Positions 8,170-16,549 of a stretch of 27,225 bases of DNA are shown in pieces. This stretch comes from Lysobacterales bacterium (GTDB taxonomy: Bacteria > Pseudomonadota > Gammaproteobacteria > Xanthomonadales > SZUA-36). The notes beneath the pieces were generated by a model, which searched no databases, was not told the origin of the DNA, and saw only the letters and a program-made list of their open reading frames with translations. Position 1 is the stretch's first letter. Every line of letters starts with the position of its first letter. The position numbers were made by a program, and so were the translations under genes. The stretch is taken from NCBI GenBank assembly GCA_009692275.1, contig SHZL01000008.1, positions 1 to 27,225 of the forward strand. The letters are read 5' to 3'.

Positions 8170-8818
8170 TCAGGATTGAAAATCTTTGAGCATAGTGAGA
8201 CACACAAACTGTTCGGGCATCACATCACATTCAGGTGGCGCGAGTACATCGAAGATACTCTGTTATGCGGCCGTGTCAGCGTGGCAGTTTTCATCCAGGT
8301 TTGGAAGTGCTCTACTTGCTATCATCCAGCAAGGGGAGCTGAATTTGCAGTGCCCTGCGTTTTGCGCAAATTGACGGAGCGATTGCCAGCATGATAGCCC
8401 GACGCGATTTTCTCAACGGGGCTTTACTTTGAGGTAATCCTCCGACGACAAACGCTGGTGCAGGCCGCACGGTGAACGGAATCAATCACTTCGTTCAGCC
8501 CGACTGCCGCGCTTCGCCCGGCGCATCAGCGGATTTATGGATTTGAGCGAATGAGTCCAAACCAGGTTTTGTCTTACCGCTGCAAACCTCTGCTGGCGGC
8601 AGGGATTTCTGCTCCCAGAGGTCGGAATTGTCGCGAAATCGATGGGTGAAGAGATAGATTCCAGCCTTCAACCGGCGAATAGCGTGACCATTCGCGCAAA
8701 GCCAGGCCATACATATTGATGAAAAATGCTTTCCGATACATTCGGGGTTCTGGCAATATGGCTTTAATGCTACCTATAGTCCTACCTATACTCTTACGGC
8801 CTTCATTCACCCATTCCT
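8170..8818. other. Gene-free 650-base stretch between photolyase and dbpA
   Basis: No convincing complete gene is seen on either strand. It should hold the photolyase promoter at its left end, since that gene reads leftward from 8169. It contains a possible Tat signal fragment at 8391-8432, an inverted repeat ACCTCTG/CAGAGGT at 8586-8592 and 8616-8622, and the repeat CTACCTATA at 8770-8778 and 8782-8790 just past the dbpA stop. The open minus-strand frames here (8495-8710, 8574-8927) lack ribosome sites and overlap each other, so I do not call them. Confidence 0.6.
8391..8432 (+). pseudogene. Possible N-terminal fragment of a Tat-exported protein gene
   Basis: ATG 8391 starts MIARRDFLNGALL and then hits TGA at 8430-8432. 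The twin-arginine sequence RRDFLNG is a common start of Tat signal peptides, and GGAG lies about 14 bases upstream. No hydrophobic core or mature domain follows in this frame, so at most this is the stump of a deleted gene. The match is short and could be chance. Confidence 0.3.
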
Positions 8819-10213
8819 TCAGGCATTGATTTTGCGCGCCCGCACGGCGCGCCCTTTGATTTTCCCCGCGGCGAGGTAATTGAGCGCCTGGCGTAGTGCT
8901 GCACGCTCGACGGCAACGTAGCTGCACATGTCGAAAATGGCGATCTTGCCAATCTGTGACCCGGGCAGGCCGGCATCTCCCGTCAATGCACCAAGGATAT
9001 CGCCCGGGCGGATTTTCTGCTTGCGCCCGGCATCGATCTGGATCGTGACCATGGGTGCTTTGAGGGTATAGCCCGGCACGCGGTCCAGCGATGCATACAC
9101 ATCACAGGCACAGGGCCTGGACAGATAGCCTTCGATCGCTTGTACGCGCTGGTATTCCGACTGCGTGAAAATGCTCAGGGCCAGGCCCTTCTCCCCTGCC
9201 CGACCGGTGCGCCCAATGCGGTGCACGTAGATTTCCGGGTCGCGCGGTAATTCATAGTTGATCACCGCCTGCAGCGACTTGATGTCGAGGCCGCGTGCAG
9301 CCACATCGGTCGCCACCAGCACCGGGCAACTGTTGTTGGCGAATTGCACCAGCACCTGATCGCGTTCACGTTGCTCCAGGTCGCCATGAATGGCCAGACA
9401 CTGGATGCGGTTTGCGTCCAGGAACTCGGCCACTTCATCACACTGTTTTTTGGTATGGCAAAACACCAGCGCGGATTCGGGCTGGTAGTGTTCGAACAGG
9501 GCCAGCAGGGTGTTATTGCGCTCGTGTGTTTTGACCTCGTAAAACATCTGCTCGATAACACCCGGCTCGTGCTCCTCCTCCACCGTGACAGTCGCCGGGC
9601 TACGCTGGATTGAGCGGCTGATTTTCCTGATTGCATCGGGGTAGGTGGCGGAAAACAGCACCGTCTGGCGGGTCTTGGGAGTCTGTGCCACGATTTCGCT
9701 GACGGCATCCAGAAAACCCATGTCCAGCATCCGGTCAGCCTCATCCAGCACCAGGGTTTTAAGCCCGCCCAGGTCCAGGGTCTTTTGCGTCAGGTGATCC
9801 AGCACGCGCCCCGGGGTGCCCACGACAATGTGCGCGCCGTGTTCCAGCGATCCTTTCTGTGGGCCAAAGGGCTTGCCGCCGCACAGGGACACCAGCTTGA
9901 TATTGGGTACAGCCTGGGCCAGCCGGCGCAGTTCCTTGCCCACCTGGTCCGCCAGTTCGCGCGTGGGACACAGCACCAGGGCCTGTACGCCAAAGAAGCG
10001 CGGGTTGATCTGCTCCAGCAATCCAATGCCAAACGCCGCCGTCTTGCCGCTGCCGGTCTTGGCCCGCGCAATGAGGTCCTTGCCGGCCAGCACCAAGGGC
10101 AAACTCCCGGCCTGGATCGGCGTCATTTTGAGGTAGCCCAGGGATTCCAGGTTGGCGATCTGCGCAGGCGAGATCGGCAATGAGGAAAAACTGTCGCTGT
10201 TTGTGGCGGTCAT
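8819..10213 (-). CDS. dbpA: ATP-dependent RNA helicase DbpA
   Basis: A DEAD-box RNA helicase that in E. coli is activated by hairpin 92 of 23S rRNA and helps large ribosomal subunit assembly. The 464-aa product aligns along its length with the remembered E. coli protein (457 aa). Visible motifs are the Q-motif region YLKMTPIQAGSLP, AKTGSGKT, PTRELADQV, GTPGRVLDHL, DEADRMLDMGF, SAT, and in the second RecA domain VLVATDVAARGLDIK and HRIGRTGRAG. The C-terminal RNA-binding domain has KIRPGDILGALTGDAGLPG and ends KGRAVRARK, both DbpA hallmarks. ATG 10213 is preferred to the longer frame from 10294 because the homologous N-terminus begins there. It is divergent from the peptidase gene at 10420, with about 200 bases between. 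Confidence 0.96.
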   Translation of the reverse strand: MTATNSDSFSSLPISPAQIANLESLGYLKMTPIQAGSLPLVLAGKDLIARAKTGSGKTAAFGIGLLEQINPRFFGVQALVLCPTRELADQVGKELRRLAQAVPNIKLVSLCGGKPFGPQKGSLEHGAHIVVGTPGRVLDHLTQKTLDLGGLKTLVLDEADRMLDMGFLDAVSEIVAQTPKTRQTVLFSATYPDAIRKISRSIQRSPATVTVEEEHEPGVIEQMFYEVKTHERNNTLLALFEHYQPESALVFCHTKKQCDEVAEFLDANRIQCLAIHGDLEQRERDQVLVQFANNSCPVLVATDVAARGLDIKSLQAVINYELPRDPEIYVHRIGRTGRAGEKGLALSIFTQSEYQRVQAIEGYLSRPCACDVYASLDRVPGYTLKAPMVTIQIDAGRKQKIRPGDILGALTGDAGLPGSQIGKIAIFDMCSYVAVERAALRQALNYLAAGKIKGRAVRARKINA

Positions 10214-10419
10214 GCCTTGCTTACCCTGGAATGCCAAAGGAGGCGGTGCGTGAGCCGTATCATACAGGGGTGGCTCGCTCGTCGGGGCGTGCATACCAGC
10301 GCAGCTGTGGTCCTCTGACTAAGACTTTTGGCACTGTATCCGCCTGGCACACCGCCTTATTCTCCGCGCACGCCCCATGTAGCAAACCAGACCAGAAAAA
10401 CTTCCAACAGGAAACCACC

Positions 10420-12525
10420 ATGAACAAACTCATTGCCGTCTCTGCTTTCGCACTGCTGCTCGGCGCCTGCGGGCAAAAAGATGCTGAACCCGTTGCCGCC
10501 GCCCAGGTTCCAGCCGAAGCCCCGGACACGGTCGCGATGGTCGATGAACACTCCCCTGAACAGGAAGCAGCAGAGCAGCGCTCCGGCCTCATTCTGGAGT
10601 ACATGGACACCAAAGTGCGCCCCGGCGATGACTTCAACGCCTTCGTTAGCGGTACCTGGATGGCAACAGCCGTGATTCCTCCGGATCGCGCGAGCGACAG
10701 CGTGGGGCTGATGGTGCACGAGCAGTCACAGGCCAATGTCAAGGTCATCATCGAGGAAGCAGCCGCGGGCGACTTTGCGCAGGGCACCGACGAGCAGAAA
10801 GTGGGTGATTTCTACAAATCCTATATGAACATGGAAACACGCAATGAGCTGGGGACAAAACCGCTCGCAGCGGAGTTCTCCGCCATCGATACGCTGGAAG
10901 ATCGCAAGCAGCTCGCCATTTACTTTGCCGACGCTAACAAGATCGGCGTGGGCGTGCCGTTTTCACTTAACCAGTATGTCGACTTCAAGGACCCCAACAC
11001 CTACATGATGTACGCCTACCAGGGTGGGCTGGGCTTGCCGGACCGCGAGTACTACTTCGAGGAAGGCGAGAAGGCCGAAGGCATACGCCAGGCCTACGTG
11101 GCGCACATCGAAAAGATGTTCGGGCTGGCAGGGTTGCCCGATGGCGCAGCCGCTGCCCAAACCATCATGGCGCTGGAAACACGCATGGCCGCGGAGCAGA
11201 TGAAGAAAGAACAAACCCGCGACATGGTGGCGCTGTACAACAAGATTCCGCTAGCAGAACTTCCCGCCCTGATGCCCAACTTTGACTGGGATGATTACCT
11301 CAAGGCAGCCGTTATCAGCGACATCGACGGGCTGGTGGTCATGCAGCTGGATTACATGCGCGCCCTGGATGGCATCATCCAGGACACCAGCGTGGATGTG
11401 TGGAAGACCTACCTGAAATGGGCCGTACTCAATGCCAATGCCCCCCTGCTCAGCGCCGCCATTGACGACCAAAACTTCGATTTCTATTCCAGGACGCTGC
11501 AGGGCATCGAACAGCAGCTACCGCCGTGGAAGCGCGCCGTGGCAGCGGTCGATGGCAACGTCGGTGAAGTGGTTGGGAAGGTTTACGTGGCGCGGCATTT
11601 TCCACCGGAAGCCAAAGCGGCCATGTTGGAACTGGTTAACAACCTGATCAAGGCCTACGAAATCAGCATCAAGGAGCTCGCCTGGATGAGCGATGCGACC
11701 AAGGTCGAGGCCCTGGACAAACTCTCCAAGTTCACCCCGAAAATCGGCTACCCGGATAATTGGAAAGATTACTCGGCGCTGGAAATCAGGGAGGACGACC
11801 TCGTCGGCAACAGCCATCGCTCAGCTTTGTTCGTGTATGAAGAGCACGCCAAGCGCCAGGCCGGTCCCGTGGACCGCAGCGAATGGGGCATGACGCCGCA
11901 AACGGTGAACGCTTATTACAACCCGCCGCTGAATGAAATCGTCTTTCCGGCGGCCATCCTGCAACCGCCGTTCTTCGACCTGAACGCTGAAGCCGCGGTG
12001 AACTATGGTTCCATCGGTGCTGTGATCGGACATGAAATCGGCCACGGATTCGACGACGCCGGCAGCACGTTTGACGGCGACGGCGTGCTGCGCAACTGGT
12101 GGACGGATGAGGACAAGGCCGAGTTCAAAAAGCGCACGGCCAAACTGGTTGAGCAGTATTCGCAGTTCAAACCGTTCGATGACCTGGCCGTTAATGGCGA
12201 GTACACCCTCGGCGAGAACATCGGCGATCTCGGCGGCCTGAGCATTGCGCTCAAGGCCTATCATCTGTCACTCAATGGCCAGCCGGCGCCGGTGCTGGAT
12301 GGCTACACCGGTGATCAGCGTGTGTTCATCGGCTACGCCCAGGGCTGGCGCGGAATCACCCGTGACGAAGCCCTGCGTCAGCAAATCGCCACAGACCCAC
12401 ACTCACCCCGCCAGTACCGGGTCAATGGCGTGGTCAGAAATGTTCCGGAATTCTACGAGGCGTTTGACGTAACTGAGACGGACGCGCTGTACGTGCCTGC
12501 CGAAGAGCGCGTCAAGATCTGGTAA
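10420..12525 (+). CDS. M13 family zinc metallopeptidase lipoprotein (PepO/neprilysin-like)
   Basis: A gluzincin endopeptidase that likely degrades oligopeptides in the periplasm. ATG 10420 follows AGGA at a good distance and starts a lipoprotein signal ending LLLGAC. The 701-aa length is usual for secreted bacterial M13 enzymes. After the signal comes an acidic linker, then MDTKVRPGDDFNAFVSGTW, the common start of the M13 N-terminal domain. The C-terminal catalytic domain shows VNAYYNPPLNEIVFPAAILQ, the zinc motif HEIGH at residues 538-542, and the third zinc ligand in GENIGDLGG (Glu599). The C-terminus ends in W, as in many relatives. The long frame begins at 10180, but its extra 80 codons look like non-coding sequence. 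Confidence 0.95.
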   Translation: MNKLIAVSAFALLLGACGQKDAEPVAAAQVPAEAPDTVAMVDEHSPEQEAAEQRSGLILEYMDTKVRPGDDFNAFVSGTWMATAVIPPDRASDSVGLMVHEQSQANVKVIIEEAAAGDFAQGTDEQKVGDFYKSYMNMETRNELGTKPLAAEFSAIDTLEDRKQLAIYFADANKIGVGVPFSLNQYVDFKDPNTYMMYAYQGGLGLPDREYYFEEGEKAEGIRQAYVAHIEKMFGLAGLPDGAAAAQTIMALETRMAAEQMKKEQTRDMVALYNKIPLAELPALMPNFDWDDYLKAAVISDIDGLVVMQLDYMRALDGIIQDTSVDVWKTYLKWAVLNANAPLLSAAIDDQNFDFYSRTLQGIEQQLPPWKRAVAAVDGNVGEVVGKVYVARHFPPEAKAAMLELVNNLIKAYEISIKELAWMSDATKVEALDKLSKFTPKIGYPDNWKDYSALEIREDDLVGNSHRSALFVYEEHAKRQAGPVDRSEWGMTPQTVNAYYNPPLNEIVFPAAILQPPFFDLNAEAAVNYGSIGAVIGHEIGHGFDDAGSTFDGDGVLRNWWTDEDKAEFKKRTAKLVEQYSQFKPFDDLAVNGEYTLGENIGDLGGLSIALKAYHLSLNGQPAPVLDGYTGDQRVFIGYAQGWRGITRDEALRQQIATDPHSPRQYRVNGVVRNVPEFYEAFDVTETDALYVPAEERVKIW

Positions 12526-12753
12526 TCAGGGCAGCATTTCCCGAGTCATTGACGCCCGGTGTTCAGCGGGGGTTGGCTCTCTATTGCGTATCCAGTGACG
12601 GAAGCAACTGTCTGCCGTCTTGCGGTAATAATCGCGATTCGTCGCCGCCTGCTTGGCCCAGTACGTCTCGACGCGTCGCGAATATCAACTCTTGAGCAGC
12701 GTCATAAGATTCCGCTCCAGCGCCAACTGGATTTCGTGCGGCTGGTGCGGCGC
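12526..12753. other. 228-base spacer between convergent genes
   Basis: This spacer separates the ends of the M13 peptidase and the second amidohydrolase gene. I see no hairpin followed by a T run on either strand. One minus-strand frame, read from about 12690 down to a TGA near 12533, is open and looks protein-like (for example YWAKQAATNRDYYRKTADS), but it has no good start and an in-frame stop just upstream. It may be a gene relic. Confidence 0.4.
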
Positions 12754-14493
12754 CTAATCTGTCCTACGCACTATGAATTTGCCTTCCATCATCACTGAGA
12801 TCGGCTTGATTGCGTGAATCTTTGTTCGGTCCATTTCGAAGAGATTCTCTTTAAGCACAACGAGATCGGCAAGCTTGCCGATTTCTATCGAGCCTATCTG
12901 ATTTTCCATCCTGAGCTGATAAGCGCCGTTGATTGTGTAGCCCTTCAGCATAAGCTCCAGGTCGAGCTTTTCGGATGCAGGTGGTCGAAAAGCTGAGGCA
13001 TCGCTGCCGCGTTCCCACTCGCTTGGGGACTGCCGGTTGTGGCCTACCTCCATGCCGAGAAACGGGCTTAGCACGTCCGGCGTCCAGTCATCACTGGCAA
13101 ACGTGACATTTGCGCCGGAGTCGAACAGAGGCCTGGCAATGTAAGTGCGGGTGACTCGGTCCTCGCCCAGCGTTGCGCTCGATGGATCTTCGGCGCTGAC
13201 GCCGTGCCACCACGGTGTGAAGTTGGCGGTCACACCCAACTTTGCAAACCGTGGCCAGTCTGCGGGATCTACAAGCTCCAGATGTGTGATGGTTACCCTG
13301 GGATAAAAGTCACCATTAACCATTGCTCTTGCCCCGTCCACCGCATCCAGGACCGTTCGGGTTGCCAGGTCACCGATCGCGTGGACGTGCAGATCGAATT
13401 TCTCCTTGTTCAATTCGAGGAGGAAATCTCGTAGCTCATCTTCCGTCAGCATGGTATTGCCAACGTAACTCGGGGCGTCGGCATAGGGCTTGAGCATTCC
13501 CGCCGTACGATCCGAATTGATGCCGTCCATCATCAATTTGATTGTCCCGAAACGGAGTCTTTCGCCACCGTAGGTGCTTCTGAGTCTTCTCATTTCCTGA
13601 ATAGCGAAATGGCGGCGTTGGGGCACATAGATCATGTAGGTACCTTCGACGCGCAGCGGCAAATCGCCGCTTTTCTCCAGTTCGGAGAGCAACCCGTAGA
13701 CTTCATCCTCGTAGTCCAGATTGCCGCCGTCATAGAGGGTAGTCACGCCGTGTTCGCTAAGAATGTTGAGAAATGCGATGACGCGCTCCCGATGCAGGGC
13801 GGGATCAATAGTGAATACTCTGGAGAAATGCTGAAACCCCGCACCTTCTGTTAGCCAACCCGTGAGGTCGCCGTTCTGGTCGCGTGCGTAGGTGGCGATT
13901 CCGGGTCGCGGGTCCGGAGTGTTCTTATCAACTCCCAAGGCTTCAAGGGCTTTTGAATTCAGCCAGTAACTATGGAAGGAAGAGCTGGTGATCCATACCG
14001 GCCGATCCGGCACGATCGCATCCAGGTCACGCTTGTGTGGTCCGTCGAGGCCGTGAACATACTGGAATTCTGACCAGCAACACATCCGGATCCACTTCTC
14101 GTCCGGAGCGCTGTCTGCATAGGCTTTCACGGCGGCCAGCAAATCCTCGTGGCCCGATTCCGGCAGCGAGGGCCCGTAGCGCTCGATACCCATCATGCCG
14201 GGATGCGTGTGACCGTCAATCAGGCCCGGAAGCACCAGCCGGCCGCCGAGATCGATGCGTTCGGTCGTTTGCCCTACATGCTGTTCGGCGCCTTGATCGT
14301 CACCCACATAAACAAACCGTTTGCCCTTGATCGCAACGGCTTGCGCCCATGGGTTCCGGGCATCTTCGGTGTAAATCCGACCACCGGTCAGCACCAGATC
14401 GGCAGTTTCAGCTGGCGAATGATTATCAGCTCCATCGCAAGAAGAAATTAGTAGTGCTGCTGCCAGGACTGTGACTCTCGCTGTCTTAAGCAT
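12754..14493 (-). CDS. Amidohydrolase-family lipoprotein (YtcJ-like)
   Basis: A complete 579-aa metal-dependent hydrolase of the amidohydrolase superfamily, probably exported. ATG 14493 is preceded by AGGAG at normal spacing and begins a signal with lipobox LLISSC (Cys19); the frame extends to 14565 but that part is not signal-like. The N-terminal segment ADLVLTGGRIYTEDAR and the metal motif PGLIDGHTHPG (His95, His97) are clear. Later parts show TLYDGGN, KLMMDGINSDRTAG, HVHAIGD, THLELV and FASDDWTPDVLSPFLGM, then the C-terminal GYTINGAYQLRMENQIGSIE and KLADLVVL. This matches the YtcJ layout, where the true substrate is generally unknown. It is the second such lipoprotein in the window. Its coding sequence looks somewhat less GC-rich by eye than the genes either side. 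Confidence 0.93.
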   Translation of the reverse strand: MLKTARVTVLAAALLISSCDGADNHSPAETADLVLTGGRIYTEDARNPWAQAVAIKGKRFVYVGDDQGAEQHVGQTTERIDLGGRLVLPGLIDGHTHPGMMGIERYGPSLPESGHEDLLAAVKAYADSAPDEKWIRMCCWSEFQYVHGLDGPHKRDLDAIVPDRPVWITSSSFHSYWLNSKALEALGVDKNTPDPRPGIATYARDQNGDLTGWLTEGAGFQHFSRVFTIDPALHRERVIAFLNILSEHGVTTLYDGGNLDYEDEVYGLLSELEKSGDLPLRVEGTYMIYVPQRRHFAIQEMRRLRSTYGGERLRFGTIKLMMDGINSDRTAGMLKPYADAPSYVGNTMLTEDELRDFLLELNKEKFDLHVHAIGDLATRTVLDAVDGARAMVNGDFYPRVTITHLELVDPADWPRFAKLGVTANFTPWWHGVSAEDPSSATLGEDRVTRTYIARPLFDSGANVTFASDDWTPDVLSPFLGMEVGHNRQSPSEWERGSDASAFRPPASEKLDLELMLKGYTINGAYQLRMENQIGSIEIGKLADLVVLKENLFEMDRTKIHAIKPISVMMEGKFIVRRTD

Positions 14494-14644
14494 AAGAAAT
14501 CTCCTGCCTCGCGCAACCTGCGCGCAAATCGTGCTCGTCTCGGACTTCAAAACCGTCGCAAGCACTCAATGCCCCCAACCTCGTTGCTCAATCATGTCCG
14601 AGCTTCCACTCGCGCTCTCGCCACGTCATAAACTATATCTCTGT

Positions 14645-14668
14645 CCCTTTTAATTGCCCCTTTAATTG
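14645..14668. repeat. Tandem AT-rich 12-base repeat near GGGACAGAG box
   Basis: CCCTTTTAATTG at 14645-14656 is followed directly by CCCCTTTAATTG at 14657-14668. On the minus strand this reads as A-rich runs leading into AAAAGGGACAGAGATATAG. It resembles the AAAAGGGGACAG boxes I remember near REP-associated transposase genes, but no transposase is present. The minus-strand TATAGT here could also be a -10 element for the amidohydrolase gene. Confidence 0.4.
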
Positions 14669-14713
14669 GTGAATGGATGGGCAGCACCAGGCGGCGGCGC
14701 CCTGGGGCATGGT

Positions 14714-15454
14714 CTAGCGTTTGTCGAGAAAGCGCTGCTTCAACTGCCTGTAGCGGTGGTTGAGGAACAGGATGAGCGAGGCGATCACCACGATGCCACC
14801 TACCACCAGCCAGGGATTGTCGCGGTCAAGGTGGGCGTTGATCAGTGCAGCGCCGAAGTACATCGCACTGCAACCCACCAGGCTGCCGAGCACCACGCCC
14901 GAGAAGGTGGCCGCGCGGCTCATGCCGAGTAGCCGACCGAAGATCGCTCCACCCACGCTGCCGGTGGCCGCAAGCGGAAAGGCCACGAACGCCACAAGCC
15001 CGAGGAAGGTGGCGCGCCGCATCCAGCGGTTGGAGTGCAGGATGAACTCGCTGTCCTGCCCCAGCGCCTCGACGCGCGGACCGATGAAGGGAACGCGGTA
15101 CAGGAAGCCCAGGTGGAAGGCGAGCACGCTGGCGACCGAGAAGTCCATGCAGAACACCATCGCGAAAAGCTCGCCGCTGGTGAGGAAGGAGTTGATCGCT
15201 TCCATGCCGGGGTCAGTGCCGCCGAGAATCACAAAGCGCCCGAACAGAAAGAACGTGGCTACCGCGGTCCCGAGCAATTGCCAGACGAAATCCGCGCCGC
15301 GCTCGTACCACAGCAGCGCGAGCACTATCAGCGTCACTGACGCCGGGCCCACGAGGGTGAACCACCACCAGAAGGGATGTTCACGGCGGAACGCAAGGTT
15401 GCGCTCAACATCCGAGCGGTTGAATCTGGCGAGGTCGTCGGCGATGCGGTTCAT
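14714..15454 (-). CDS. Small multidrug export-like membrane protein
   Basis: A 246-aa integral membrane protein with about six hydrophobic segments. Residues around 160-205 read AFPLAATGSVGGAIFGRLLG, close to the conserved region of the Pfam small multidrug export family (Sm_multidrug_ex, COG2426), where a P-L-x-x-T-G motif sits at a helix start. The N-terminal 25 residues are charged and probably cytosolic, and the C-terminus ends in a basic tail. The transported substrate is unproven, and the family name is historical. ATG 15454 has no strong ribosome site. It lies upstream of the amidohydrolase gene on the same strand, with about 220 bases between. A hairpin with CCAGG/CCTGG arms follows the stop but has no T run. 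Confidence 0.75.
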   Translation of the reverse strand: MNRIADDLARFNRSDVERNLAFRREHPFWWWFTLVGPASVTLIVLALLWYERGADFVWQLLGTAVATFFLFGRFVILGGTDPGMEAINSFLTSGELFAMVFCMDFSVASVLAFHLGFLYRVPFIGPRVEALGQDSEFILHSNRWMRRATFLGLVAFVAFPLAATGSVGGAIFGRLLGMSRAATFSGVVLGSLVGCSAMYFGAALINAHLDRDNPWLVVGGIVVIASLILFLNHRYRQLKQRFLDKR

Positions 15455-15775
15455 AACGCATACGCTACACGGTTTTGCATCACGGGGCTAAGACGAAAAT
15501 TCGTCTCCACGACGGCCGCGGCGGTTTTCAGCTACCTTAAAGCCAACGCTGCCGAGGTTCTGAAACACCTCACTGAGCAGCGCGAGCCCATGGTCATCAC
15601 CCAAAACGGTGAAGCCAAGGCCGTCTTGCAGGACGTAGCCTCGTTCGAAGAGACTCAAGAAACGCTGGCCTTGCTGAAAATCCTCGCACTGGGCAACCAG
15701 GATCTGGCGGCTGGAAAGGTTAGGCCTGTGTCCGACGTCGTTGCCCGTCTTCGCGCCAAGCGAGCCACGCGCTGA
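15377..15775 (+). CDS. Phd/YefM-type antitoxin, start codon uncertain
   Basis: The conserved part begins KFVSTTAAAVFSYLKANAAE (codons from about 15500) and continues EPMVITQNGEAKAVLQD, FEETQETLALLKILALG and VVARLRAKR. It is a DNA-binding antitoxin of the YefM/Phd family, which neutralises its partner toxin and represses its own promoter. In relatives I remember, an ATG stands directly before the KFVSTT-like sequence; here that codon is CGA, and no ATG, GTG or TTG lies in frame between it and the ATG at 15377. Using 15377 would add about 40 unrelated residues and overlap the divergent membrane protein gene by 78 bases. The true start may therefore be an unusual codon, or the gene may be impaired. 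The toxin gene overlaps its stop. Confidence 0.75.
   Translation: MFTAERKVALNIRAVESGEVVGDAVHNAYATRFCITGLRRKFVSTTAAAVFSYLKANAAEVLKHLTEQREPMVITQNGEAKAVLQDVASFEETQETLALLKILALGNQDLAAGKVRPVSDVVARLRAKRATR
15491..15506. promoter_or_regulatory. Candidate antitoxin operator palindrome
   Basis: AGACGAAAATTCGTCT has 7-base inverted arms around a central AA. It lies exactly where the antitoxin reading of relatives starts, and between the divergent membrane protein gene and the module. YefM/Phd antitoxins bind palindromes near their own start, so this is a reasonable operator. It could also form a hairpin at the start of the message. Confidence 0.4.
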
Positions 15776-16116
15776 AGGCAGGCGCACGAACCAGGTTCGA
15801 AGTTCTGCTCACCGAGGGTGCGCAGCAGGGCCTGGAGGCCATTCACGACTACATCTCCGACTTCGACAATGTAGCCAGCGCCAACTATGTGTTGGATGAG
15901 TTGCTGGACGTGGTGGAGAGTCTGTCGAAATTTCCGGAGCGCGGCAGCTACCCGAAGGAACTGGTCGGCCTTGGCATCAAAGAGTACCGCCAGGCTTTCT
16001 TCAAGCCGTACCGCGCGATCTACCGCATCACGGGCAGCCAGGTCATCATCTATTTGATTGCTGACGGGCGCCGCGATCTGCAGTCAGCGTTGGCGAGAAG
16101 GCTGCTGGGCGCATAA
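15772..16116 (+). CDS. RelE/ParE-family toxin, probable CTG start
   Basis: A toxin of the RelE/ParE superfamily, paired with the antitoxin ending at 15775. The homologous reading runs from FEVLLTEGAQQGLEAIHDYI through FPERGSYPKEL, IKEYRQAFFKPYRAIYRI and VIIYLIADGRRDLQS to LARRLLGA, full length at about 110 aa. The usual overlap of such pairs is ATGA; here the same position reads CTGA (15772-15775), so translation would have to begin at CTG. The only later in-frame standard starts are GTG codons, such as 15889, which would remove the N-terminal third. Family members inhibit gyrase (ParE) or cut mRNA (RelE); I cannot tell which. Either the gene uses a weak start through coupling, or it is being lost. 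Confidence 0.78.
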   Translation: MKAGARTRFEVLLTEGAQQGLEAIHDYISDFDNVASANYVLDELLDVVESLSKFPERGSYPKELVGLGIKEYRQAFFKPYRAIYRITGSQVIIYLIADGRRDLQSALARRLLGA

Positions 16117-16169
16117 ACCATCTGCCAGTCCCATGCCGAGAGTCAGCCGGGCAGACAGCTTGCGTCTGA

Positions 16170-16436
16170 TCAAATGCCCATCTTCGCCAGGCTGTCCATG
16201 ATCTGTGCCATGAATCGTTCCGCCACGGGATGATTGGCGGCAAACTGGGTTTTCAACAAACGCGCACGTTCCAGCACGCTTTCAAACACCTCGGGCCTGG
16301 GGCTGGGCGCAACCAGTTTGTGTATGTCTGCGTCCAGTTCGCGCACCAATGCCAGTGTCTCGACACTGACCGACTCTGTGTTCTCCAGTTCATGATGCAG
16401 TTTTACCAATAATTTTTTCAGTTCCTGGTCGGGCAT
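16170..16436 (-). CDS. DUF4404 family protein
   Basis: An 88-aa, mainly helical, charged protein beginning MPDQELKKLLVKLHHELEN and containing VRELDADIHKLVAP, typical of DUF4404 proteins, which are small gammaproteobacterial cytosolic proteins without an assigned role. Length fits the family. It is divergent from the Phd/VapC module, with 148 bases between. It sits between two toxin-antitoxin modules but does not resemble either partner type. Confidence 0.8.
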   Translation of the reverse strand: MPDQELKKLLVKLHHELENTESVSVETLALVRELDADIHKLVAPSPRPEVFESVLERARLLKTQFAANHPVAERFMAQIMDSLAKMGI

Positions 16437-16549
16437 TGCAAGATCTACCTGTAATGAGATGGTGTTACTGAGAACTCAATACTGCCTGATCGACAATATA
16501 CACCACAGTAGCTGAGGCACCGTCGCGGGGCGAGGGCGTGTTCTTCATA

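Noticed and set aside
10180..10419. 80-codon upstream extension of the M13 peptidase
   Set aside because: It would overlap the divergent dbpA start and place a non-secretory stretch before an intact lipoprotein signal with its own ribosome site.
12003..12264. Minus-strand frames inside the M13 peptidase gene
   Set aside because: They overlap the HEIGH zinc-site coding region and have no start signals.
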